Source of the DNA: an uncultured Dyadobacter sp.
GTDB lineage: Bacteria > Bacteroidota > Bacteroidia > Cytophagales > Spirosomataceae
Reading direction: 5' to 3'
Length of the DNA: 7,050 nucleotides
Assembly: GCA_946481035.1 (NCBI GenBank)
Contig: CAMLNK010000199.1
Span: forward strand, 1 to 7,050
Of this stretch, positions 1-5,898 are shown piece by piece. A program made the translations under genes and the position numbers. The notes beneath the pieces are model-generated. The model did no database searches and was not told where the DNA came from. It saw only the letters and a list, made by a program, of their open reading frames with translations. The first letter of the stretch is position 1. The number at the start of each line of letters is the position of its first letter.

Positions 1-2
1 GC

Positions 3-644
3 GTCAGCTTTTACGTACAATGGCGCTTGAAGAGCAAGTTTGAAGAATATTCACAAGTGGGGCTGAGCAACGGCATGAGCGGTAAGGAAATCGCGGAAAC
101 GATGCTCCGGGAAAGCGGCATTTACGACGTAAGAGTGGTGTCCGTAGAAGGCCGTTTGACGGACCACTACAATCCGCAGGATAAGACAGTCAACCTCAGT
201 CCCGATGTATATTACGGACGTAGCGTAGCGGCTGCGGCTGTGGCTTCCCACGAATGCGGCCACGCGGTGCAACACGCCACCGCTTACAGCTGGCTGCAAT
301 TCCGCTCGCAAATGGTACCGTTCCTGAGCGTAGCGTCGCAGTATATGCAATGGATCATTTTCATTGGTGTGTTGCTGATCAATACGTCCATTATTCCATT
401 GACTATCGGTGTGGCATTGTTCGCAGTAACCACATTATTCAGCTTTATCACATTGCCCGTTGAGTACGACGCCAGCAACCGTGCATTAGCCTGGATTCAG
501 AAAAATCGTATCGTGAACGAGCGCGAGTACATTATGTCTGCCGATGCATTGAAATGGGCAGCCCGTACTTACCTCGTAGCGGCGATCGGTTCATTGGCTA
601 CGTTGCTTTATTACGTGAGCCTGCTGATGGGGCGTCGGGATTAA
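3..644 (+). CDS. Zinc metallopeptidase, YugP/Zn-peptidase_2 family (5' end outside window)
   Basis: Membrane-embedded zinc-dependent peptidase; the substrate is unknown for most of the family. The frame is open from the left edge and reads in-frame SFYVQWRLKSKFEEYS before the first internal start-like codon (TTG at 27), so the true start lies upstream and only the N-terminal membrane segment is missing. Numbering from that TTG codon, the zinc-binding HEXXH motif is HECGH at residues 75-79, within the family signature SHECGHAVQHA. A conserved PVEYDAS segment follows at 144-150, whose Glu146 may be the third zinc ligand (inferred from family pattern). Hydrophobic stretches at about 105-140 (one or two helices) and 183-201 are likely membrane segments. 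Upstream family landmarks include LSNGMSGKEIAE and TDHYNPQDKTVNLS. The gene ends at a TAA just before a strong terminator. Family assignment is confident; the biological role is not known. Confidence 0.92.
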   Translation, partial: VSFYVQWRLKSKFEEYSQVGLSNGMSGKEIAETMLRESGIYDVRVVSVEGRLTDHYNPQDKTVNLSPDVYYGRSVAAAAVASHECGHAVQHATAYSWLQFRSQMVPFLSVASQYMQWIIFIGVLLINTSIIPLTIGVALFAVTTLFSFITLPVEYDASNRALAWIQKNRIVNEREYIMSADALKWAARTYLVAAIGSLATLLYYVSLLMGRRD

Positions 645-658
645 TTTCTGCGAAATAC

Positions 659-706
659 AAAAAAAGGCGGTCAGCCGAGCAAAGTCTCAGGCTGACCGTT
701 TTTTTT
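659..706. terminator. Bidirectional intrinsic terminator between converging genes
   Basis: A perfect 9-bp stem pairs CGGTCAGCC (668-676) with GGCTGACCG (690-698). A short inner GAG/CTC pairing (677-679 with 686-688) lies next to a bulged A. On the plus strand the stem is followed by eight T (699-706). On the minus strand it is followed by CC and then seven T (the A run at 659-665). It therefore has the form of a Rho-independent terminator in both directions, and it sits between the stop codons of the plus-strand metallopeptidase gene and the minus-strand FG-GAP gene. Confidence 0.9.
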
Positions 707-750
707 ATTCATTCACTCATTCACTCATTCGGTCATTCAATCATTCATTT
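707..750. repeat. Degenerate ATTC tetranucleotide simple repeat
   Basis: Eleven consecutive 4-base units read ATTC, ATTC, ACTC, ATTC, ACTC, ATTC, GGTC, ATTC, AATC, ATTC, ATTT. The middle part looks like an 8-base unit (ATTCACTC) repeated twice. The tract directly follows the terminator T run and overlaps the last codon and stop codon (TGA, complement of 745-747) of the minus-strand gene. Loss or gain of units there could move that gene's stop codon by a few residues. No function can be read from it. Confidence 0.75.
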
Positions 751-1914
751 CTTCCGCTGATTCCAATACACCACCAGATTATGCGTCGCGCGACCTGCGG
801 CGATAATGTCCAAATCTCCATCGCCATCCAGATCCGCCGGCAGTAAGTCCTCGCATGCGATTTTGATCTTTTCATCCAGCGTGTATTCCGTCCATTTCTT
901 ACCCTCTGCGTCGTTTCCTACGTAAATGCGCACGCCGGTTTCGCCGGTCACATTCGGGTTACGCCAGCCCATTACCACCTGGTCGCGGCCTTGACCGAAG
1001 AAATCTGCGCAGGCTAATGCGTGGCCTTCCTTAATGCGGTCGGTGAGGACAGTGCGGCCGTCTTTGGTATAAACCACCAATGCGGTTCCGTGCATGGGTT
1101 CGATAGTCGCTGTAAACAATTGCTTTTTACCCAAACTTCCGGTCCTGATCTCCCCTACCCCGCGCTCCGGTACCATCCAGTTACCCGAAGGCGCCCAGCC
1201 ATCGGCCCCATTCAAAAACACCTGCACACCTTCTTTGCCCGCAACAGACAATCCGGCCATTCTTCCGGGGATTTCCATCGGCTGGAAATTGTGCGTCATG
1301 TGCATATTGGTTTCAATCAAATTGTAGGGCCAAATGCCTTTTTTGTTATCAGGAACATCGAACACGATCAGCTTCACACCTGCGCCGTTTCCCCCGGTAT
1401 TTCCCTCGCCGTGCAGGGGCAGCACCGCCAACTGGAATGGACCATCGGCGGTTTTAACCCAATGCATCCGGTGAATGGTCACCTCGTGATGCAGGCGCAC
1501 GGGCTCCCAGGGTTTGGTACGATCGTCGGAGGCCACCATGTAGAATACCGCACCCGAAGTTTTCAAATCCTTCGTTTCGGATGGGTTCCAGCCGGCGCCT
1601 ACCGCCACTTCCACCTTCCCGTCGCCATCGATGTCGCGGGCTGCAATGCAGACGTTATCCTGCTCGGTAAGGTCCTTCGCGATCACGTAACGCGTCCACG
1701 CGCCGTCTTTTTTCCCGGGATTTTTATACCAGACAATTTCCTTTTTGTCGGCCAGAAGAATATCCAGCTTACCATCGCCGTCCACGTCGCCGGAAGCCAC
1801 GCCGTAGCCGATACTGACCTTATCGTCGATCGTCTCGCCATTGAAAGTGGCAGTTTGTGCAAATGCGCTGCGGGCTATTAAAAATGCTATCGGGAACAAT
1901 AGTCGTTTATTCAT
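745..1914 (-). CDS. Secreted FG-GAP/VCBS beta-propeller protein, aldos-2-ulose dehydratase propeller-like
   Basis: 389-residue exported protein. An N-terminal Sec signal peptide is clear (MNKR, hydrophobic core, AFA-Q cleavage near residue 19). Calcium-binding FG-GAP loops DxDGDGxxD/E occur at residues 43-51, 94-102 and 361-369, with a degenerate copy (ADFFGQGRDQVVMG) at 303-316. These indicate a multi-bladed beta-propeller. Between them are His-rich motifs: IHRMHW (147-152), LPLHGEGN (165-172), HMTHNFQP (205-212), EPMHG (272-276) and EGHALACAD (296-304). I recall similar motifs from the propeller domain of aldos-2-ulose dehydratase-type proteins and their bacterial relatives, which suggests a sugar-related enzyme or binder rather than a purely structural repeat protein; this link is from memory and unverified. 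No C-terminal T9SS sorting domain is visible; the protein ends right after the last blade (VVYWNQRKK). It is monocistronic as seen here, transcribed divergently from gcvT, and ends toward the shared terminator. The start is supported by the signal peptide. Confidence 0.88.
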   Translation of the reverse strand: MNKRLLFPIAFLIARSAFAQTATFNGETIDDKVSIGYGVASGDVDGDGKLDILLADKKEIVWYKNPGKKDGAWTRYVIAKDLTEQDNVCIAARDIDGDGKVEVAVGAGWNPSETKDLKTSGAVFYMVASDDRTKPWEPVRLHHEVTIHRMHWVKTADGPFQLAVLPLHGEGNTGGNGAGVKLIVFDVPDNKKGIWPYNLIETNMHMTHNFQPMEIPGRMAGLSVAGKEGVQVFLNGADGWAPSGNWMVPERGVGEIRTGSLGKKQLFTATIEPMHGTALVVYTKDGRTVLTDRIKEGHALACADFFGQGRDQVVMGWRNPNVTGETGVRIYVGNDAEGKKWTEYTLDEKIKIACEDLLPADLDGDGDLDIIAAGRATHNLVVYWNQRKK

Positions 1915-2012
1915 ATTCCTGAAAACCGGCGGTTGCCGATGGATAAATGTTTTGACCTATTTTTTAACAATATACTTCAAAATGCACTCTACGGACATCG
2001 AAAAAACAGTTT

Positions 2013-2046
2013 TTTGTGTCGCTTTGACCTGCATTACCTACTTTTG
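2013..2046 (+). promoter_or_regulatory. Bacteroidota-type sigma-A promoter for gcvT and downstream genes
   Basis: TACTTTTG at 2039-2046 is an exact match to the Bacteroidota -7 element TAnnTTTG. A TTTG at 2013-2016, within a T-rich run, lies 22 nt upstream of it, inside the spacing reported for the -33 element in this phylum. Transcription would start around 2050-2054 and leave a short leader of about 20-25 nt before the gcvT ATG at 2075. No Shine-Dalgarno sequence is seen, as is usual in the phylum. This is prediction from consensus only. Confidence 0.65.
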
Positions 2047-2074
2047 TGAATTATTGTAAAACCAAATATCCTTC

Positions 2075-3157
2075 ATGAAAACAGTCCCTTTACATCAGCT
2101 CCACATCCGTTTAGGTGCAAAAATGGTCCCGTTTGCAGGTTTTGAAATGCCTGTCCGTTACTCGTCGGACCTGGATGAACATCACACCGTGAGAAATGCC
2201 GTGGGTGTCTTTGATGTATCGCATATGGGCGAATTCAGCGTAAAAGGGCCGGGTGCATTGGCGTTGATCCAAAAAGTATCCTCCAATGATGCTACCGCAT
2301 TGTATGACGGAAAAGTGCAATACAGCTACCTGCCCAACGCTACCGGAGGCGTGGTGGACGACTTCCTCGTTTACCGAATTGCCGAAGATGACTATTTCCT
2401 GGTAGTGAATGCGTCAAACATTGAAAAGGACTGGACCTGGATCCAGAGCCACAATACCGAAGGCGTAGCGATGGAAAACCTGTCGGATTCGCTTTGCCTG
2501 CTGGCAGTGCAGGGACCGAAAGCTACCGCCGCATTGCAGAAACTGACCGAGGTCGACCTTGCTTCGATGGAGTATTATACCTTCAAAATCGGGGAAATGG
2601 CGGGTATTAAGGACATTATCATTTCCGCAACCGGCTACACCGGAGCGGGAGGCTTTGAAATATATGTAAAGAATGCAGATGCCGAAAAGATGTGGGAAGC
2701 CATTTTCGAAGCGGGTGCTGAGTTTGGTATCAAGCCGGTAGGACTGGGCGCTCGGGATACGCTACGACTCGAAAAAGCATTCTGTCTCTATGGTAACGAT
2801 ATCGATGACGAAACCTCGCCATTGGAAGCCGGCTTGGGCTGGGTGACCAAATTCACGAAGGATTTCATCAATTCGGACGCATTGAAAACGCAGAAAGAGG
2901 CAGGACTGAAACGGAAACTGGTCGGCTTCGAAATGATCGATCGGGGCATTCCGCGCGGGCATTATGAGCTTTGCGATGCGGAAGGCAACAAACTCGGCGA
3001 AGTTACTTCGGGTACGCAGTCGCCTACGTTGCAAAAAGGCATCGGATTGGGCTATGTTCCCACCGAATTCAGTAAAGCGGGCACCGAGATTTTCGTAAAA
3101 GTACGTGACAGGCTATTGAAAGCGCAGGTTGTGAAAACGCCTTTTGTTAAAAACTAA
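2075..3157 (+). CDS. gcvT: Glycine cleavage system aminomethyltransferase (T protein)
   Basis: 360-residue cytosolic enzyme of the glycine cleavage system. It takes the aminomethyl group from the lipoyl arm of H protein, transfers the methylene to tetrahydrofolate and releases ammonia. The length is typical and the protein is full. Family landmarks in order: [16 protein letters not shown] (14-29), FDVSHMGEF (46-54), [11 protein letters not shown] (91-101) with the acidic pair Asp95-Asp96 at the catalytic position, VVNASN (110-115), [11 protein letters not shown] (188-198) with Glu195, and [11 protein letters not shown] (223-233) with Arg227. The C-terminal barrel domain follows (about 280-360, including [12 protein letters not shown]). 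The usual YTGEDGFE is YTGAGGFE here, which I believe is common in Bacteroidota. The start is fixed by the family N-terminus (TPLH-like TVPLHQLH) and a promoter 29 nt upstream. No gcvP or gcvH is in the window, so the system is not encoded as one operon here. It probably leads a co-transcribed unit with the comB-like gene 29 nt downstream. Confidence 0.97.
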   Translation: MKTVPLHQLHIRLGAKMVPFAGFEMPVRYSSDLDEHHTVRNAVGVFDVSHMGEFSVKGPGALALIQKVSSNDATALYDGKVQYSYLPNATGGVVDDFLVYRIAEDDYFLVVNASNIEKDWTWIQSHNTEGVAMENLSDSLCLLAVQGPKATAALQKLTEVDLASMEYYTFKIGEMAGIKDIIISATGYTGAGGFEIYVKNADAEKMWEAIFEAGAEFGIKPVGLGARDTLRLEKAFCLYGNDIDDETSPLEAGLGWVTKFTKDFINSDALKTQKEAGLKRKLVGFEMIDRGIPRGHYELCDAEGNKLGEVTSGTQSPTLQKGIGLGYVPTEFSKAGTEIFVKVRDRLLKAQVVKTPFVKN

Positions 3158-3186
3158 TCCCTCCTATTCAGTCCGATTGCATTTTT

Positions 3187-3897
3187 ATGAAACAACTTGA
3201 CGTTTGTCTTACCCCGGATTTACTTCATCTACACAAACTCGATAATTCAATAGTAGTTGTGGCTGATATTTTCAGGGCCACATCCTGCATGGTGACGGGG
3301 CTGGCTTATGGCGTAAAAAGCATTACCCCGGTGGCCAGTGTGGAAGAATGTAAGTTTTTGCAAGACAAAGGATATATAGCCGCAGCCGAGCGCGATGCCC
3401 GGAAAGTAGAAGGTTTCGATCTCGATAATTCGCCGTTCAGCTACATGCACGAAAGCCTCATCGGTGCGCAGATAGCGATGACGACCACCAACGGAACGCT
3501 GTCCATTTCAAAAGCTAAATCATCGGCGGTGAAAGTGATGATCGGCTCGTTCCTCAACCTGGGCGCATTGGCCAATCACCTGAAAACCGAACCTTACGAC
3601 GTGGTGGTACTCTGCGCTGGCTGGAAAGGCCGCCCCAACCTCGAAGATACCCTGTTTGCAGGTGCATTGGCCGAGGCATTGAAGGATCAATTTATGCTGC
3701 TGGAAGACGGAACCCTGATGGCGCAGCGTTTATACCTGCAAAGCCGCGACAACCTGCTGGCGAGCGTTTCCAACTCGTCGCACGTGCGGCGCCTGCAACG
3801 CCTGGGCATCCAGAAAGACATTTCCTACTGCCTGCAAACCGATCTGTACGACGTAGTTCCCGTCCTCAGAGGTGGCACGCTGGTTTCCATGAATTAA
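3187..3897 (+). CDS. comB: 2-phosphosulfolactate phosphatase family protein (ComB-like)
   Basis: 236-residue cytosolic protein of the ComB family, whose characterised archaeal member dephosphorylates 2-phosphosulfolactate to sulfolactate in coenzyme M synthesis (Mg-dependent). Visible family motifs: VVVADIFRATSCMVTGLAYG (23-42, with Asp27 and Arg30), AAAERDARKVEGFDLDNSP (65-83), TTTNGT (99-104), an MIGSFLN segment (118-124), VVLCAGWKGRPNLEDTLFAG (140-159), and a C-terminal HVRRLQRLG...DLYDVVPVL region. Length is normal and the predicted active-site residues appear intact. Bacteroidota do not make coenzyme M by the methanogen route, so the real product may serve sulfonate metabolism, for example precursors of sulfonolipids; that is inference. 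It starts 29 nt after gcvT and ends 21 nt before the next gene, with no terminator on either side, so operon membership is likely. Confidence 0.88.
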   Translation: MKQLDVCLTPDLLHLHKLDNSIVVVADIFRATSCMVTGLAYGVKSITPVASVEECKFLQDKGYIAAAERDARKVEGFDLDNSPFSYMHESLIGAQIAMTTTNGTLSISKAKSSAVKVMIGSFLNLGALANHLKTEPYDVVVLCAGWKGRPNLEDTLFAGALAEALKDQFMLLEDGTLMAQRLYLQSRDNLLASVSNSSHVRRLQRLGIQKDISYCLQTDLYDVVPVLRGGTLVSMN

Positions 3898-3918
3898 TAT
3901 TTACTCAATCCAAACTGC

Positions 3919-5889
3919 ATGTACAGACTAGTCTTTACAATTTTTTTCGGGTTGCTGCTGCTGACAGGTCAGGCAGAAGCGCAAAGAAGAACCAGCGCAC
4001 CCAGAAAGACTTTGCTAACGCCTAAAAAGGCAACCACTCCTGCGAAACCGGCGGCCGGGGCGCCGGCCGCCGGAACAGACGGCGCGAAGCAGGTGCCTTC
4101 CATTGCCTCTCCGGCCACGGACACCACGGCAGCAGACACGACCATGCCCAGCGCAGTTTCAGCCAGCGGAGACACGCTCACCGAGGCGGCAAATGAGGCT
4201 AAGCTTCCCGTGGAAAAGGCCGACAGCATGCATGCTTACAAAATCACGATTGAGGACATTTCATACTTGGCGGTTTGCCCTGGTACCAACATTACCATTC
4301 CTTTCAAAACCGAAGGGCCTTTCGACGAGGACAATACCTTTATCGCGCATATTATCGATGCGACCGGCAAATCGGTACCCATTTCACTTCCTGTGAAGAA
4401 AAGCCCGGTCAAAGCCGTGATACCTTCTTATAAAGTGGGCGGGGAAGTGTATCGCATTCAGATTATTTCTTCTATTCCTGTGATAAAAAGCCAGGAGGTG
4501 CCATTGAGATTATTGCAGGCACCCGCCGCAAAAATCGACCTGATCGATGGGACGCAGACCGTGCGCATTATGCCCGGGCAGGAAGCACACCTGCGCGTGA
4601 ACCTCACGGGAGCAGCGCCGTGGTCGTTCCGGCTTTCGGACAGCACGACGGTACTGCAGACGCTTTCGAACCCGCATTATATTACTGTAAAACCAACGGA
4701 CGTAAAAGCCTACCGCGTGACGGGCGTTTCCAATGCCTGCGGAAGCGGTACTACGTCGGGCGAGGCTATTGTGAATGTAAACAACAATCCGGAGCCCAAA
4801 CTGGAACTGAAAGAGACCGAGAAAATCGCGAAGCTTTGCGCGGGTGTTCCTTTCCAGGTGCCTTTCAATGCGACCGGAAAATATAAGGAAGGGAACAAAT
4901 TCATTGTGCAGATCGCGGAGCGCAGCGGTGCATTCAAGAATATTTCAACACCTGACTCGTCGGGCTACATTACCACGCAGATTCCCGACAGCTACAAGCC
5001 GGGAGAATATCGTTTGCGCGTTACATCCACAGCTCCTTACCTTGTGAGCCAGACTGCCAATATTTCGATTGTATCTCCAACCGTGGCCACGCTTCAAAAG
5101 GATTCGTTGAGATTGGGAGAAAACGAATCGGGGCAGCTTACCGTGAAATTCACCGGCGGAGGGCCATGGTTCGTGCTGCTTTCCGACGGGACTTACGAGA
5201 ACAATATCCAGGAATCGCCGCATAAGATTAAGGTAAAACCATTTTATGACACCAATTATCAGATCAGCTCAGCGGGTGGTCTTTGTGGTGTAGGTAAATT
5301 CTCGGGCTCGGCGAAAGTAACTGTAAAAGCTCCTCCCGCAAGCATTACCCTCGATAAGCTGCCGCAGAATATGGTCTGTGCGGGTTCTACCATTGATATT
5401 CCTTACAAAACGGAGGGCCGTTATAATCCGAACAACAAATTCACGGTTCAGATGACCGACAAATCGGGCCGCTTTGTAACGTTGCCTACCACTGTAACGC
5501 CTACGGCCATGCAGGTTAAAATCGCCGCAGCAGCACCGGGAGACACTACTAAAATCCAGAAGATCCGGATCGTATCATCATCCCCAGCCGTTTCGAGCGC
5601 TATCGAAGAACTGGAAGTAATCGCGCCGGACAAGGCCGTTGCGGAAGTCTCCGGGCGCGGCACGGTTTCGGCCGGGCGTTCGACCCGCATTCAATTGAGG
5701 TTCAAAAACGGTCTTCCTCCATGGTCATTCACGCTCTCCGACGGCACGGCGATCAATGGGACATTCCTTAACCCGTACCTGATTTCGGTTTCACCAGCCT
5801 CTACCACAGAATATACCATCAGCTCACTGAAAAGTGGCTGCGGAACCGGTACCGGGCGCGGCGCGGCCGTCGTGACGGTAGAAAACTAG
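3919..5889 (+). CDS. Secreted protein with three tandem two-domain Ig-like repeats, upstream of porZ
   Basis: 656-residue exported protein not recognised as any named gene. A signal peptide (hydrophobic core VFTIFFGLLLLTG, likely cleavage after AEA near residue 21) is followed by a low-complexity linker rich in Ala, Pro, Thr and Lys (about 23-105). Three repeats of about 180 residues follow (about 110-288, 296-470 and 475-655). Each has an A half with C-x-G-x near its start (Cys120, 307, 487), an N-x-F core (DNTF, GNKF, NNKF) and a YRI/YRLR/IRI-V-SS-P segment. Each B half has PW-x-x-x-LSD (234, 416, 601), a ligand-like VKP/VSP strand and CG-x-G (Cys274, 456, 641). These patterns match beta-sandwich repeats common in large Bacteroidota surface proteins. 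The mature protein has exactly six cysteines, one per half. It ends on the last strand (VVTVEN) and has no T9SS C-terminal sorting domain or lipobox, so it is probably periplasmic or surface-associated through partners. Its stop lies 9 nt before the porZ-like start, suggesting linked expression and a possible T9SS-related role. Confidence 0.88.
   Translation: MYRLVFTIFFGLLLLTGQAEAQRRTSAPRKTLLTPKKATTPAKPAAGAPAAGTDGAKQVPSIASPATDTTAADTTMPSAVSASGDTLTEAANEAKLPVEKADSMHAYKITIEDISYLAVCPGTNITIPFKTEGPFDEDNTFIAHIIDATGKSVPISLPVKKSPVKAVIPSYKVGGEVYRIQIISSIPVIKSQEVPLRLLQAPAAKIDLIDGTQTVRIMPGQEAHLRVNLTGAAPWSFRLSDSTTVLQTLSNPHYITVKPTDVKAYRVTGVSNACGSGTTSGEAIVNVNNNPEPKLELKETEKIAKLCAGVPFQVPFNATGKYKEGNKFIVQIAERSGAFKNISTPDSSGYITTQIPDSYKPGEYRLRVTSTAPYLVSQTANISIVSPTVATLQKDSLRLGENESGQLTVKFTGGGPWFVLLSDGTYENNIQESPHKIKVKPFYDTNYQISSAGGLCGVGKFSGSAKVTVKAPPASITLDKLPQNMVCAGSTIDIPYKTEGRYNPNNKFTVQMTDKSGRFVTLPTTVTPTAMQVKIAAAAPGDTTKIQKIRIVSSSPAVSSAIEELEVIAPDKAVAEVSGRGTVSAGRSTRIQLRFKNGLPPWSFTLSDGTAINGTFLNPYLISVSPASTTEYTISSLKSGCGTGTGRGAAVVTVEN
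4048..4073. repeat. Perfect GC-only inverted repeat inside the Ig-repeat gene
   Basis: CCGGCGGCCGG (4048-4058) and CCGGCCGCCGG (4063-4073) are exact reverse complements separated by the 4-base loop GGCG. It forms a potential 11-bp all-GC hairpin. It encodes PAAGAPAAG at residues 44-52 of the linker after the signal peptide. No T run follows, so it is not an intrinsic terminator. It may simply reflect the Ala/Pro/Gly repeat in GC-rich codons, or it could slow ribosomes or polymerase early in the gene. Confidence 0.8.
4246..5883 (+). repeat. Three tandem protein repeats of about 180 residues
   Basis: Amino-acid-level tandem repeat units lie at about 4246-4782, 4804-5328 and 5341-5883. The landmark spacings are regular: the first cysteine recurs after 187 and 180 residues, the PW motif after 182 and 185, and the CG motif after 182 and 185. 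Sequence identity between units is only moderate and no long exact DNA repeat was noticed, so this is an old duplication that should not be prone to slippage. Confidence 0.85.
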
Positions 5890-5898
5890 CATTCAGCC

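Noticed and set aside
27..644. TTG at 27 as the start of the metallopeptidase
   Set aside because: The frame is open upstream to the window edge with family-like sequence (SFYVQWRLKSKFEEYS), and the expected N-terminal membrane segment would be lost. The gene is cut by the window edge.
1021..1881. Long plus-strand open frame (286 codons) antisense to the FG-GAP gene
   Set aside because: The minus-strand frame has a signal peptide, DxDGDGxxD repeats and a coherent fold pattern. The plus-strand translation has no recognisable motif and is explained as a shadow of that gene.
1968..1974. Possible minus-strand -7 element (TATATTG) for the FG-GAP gene
   Set aside because: It lacks one T of TAnnTTTG and no well-placed -33 TTG was found, so no promoter is claimed for this gene.
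3158..3186. Possible terminator or promoter between gcvT and the comB-like gene
   Set aside because: The 29-nt gap contains no hairpin and no TAnnTTTG element; co-transcription is the better reading.
4225..4236. 12-bp palindrome AGCATGCATGCT within the Ig-repeat gene
   Set aside because: It lies inside coding sequence, has no partner sites nearby and no known meaning; a chance palindrome is the simpler view.
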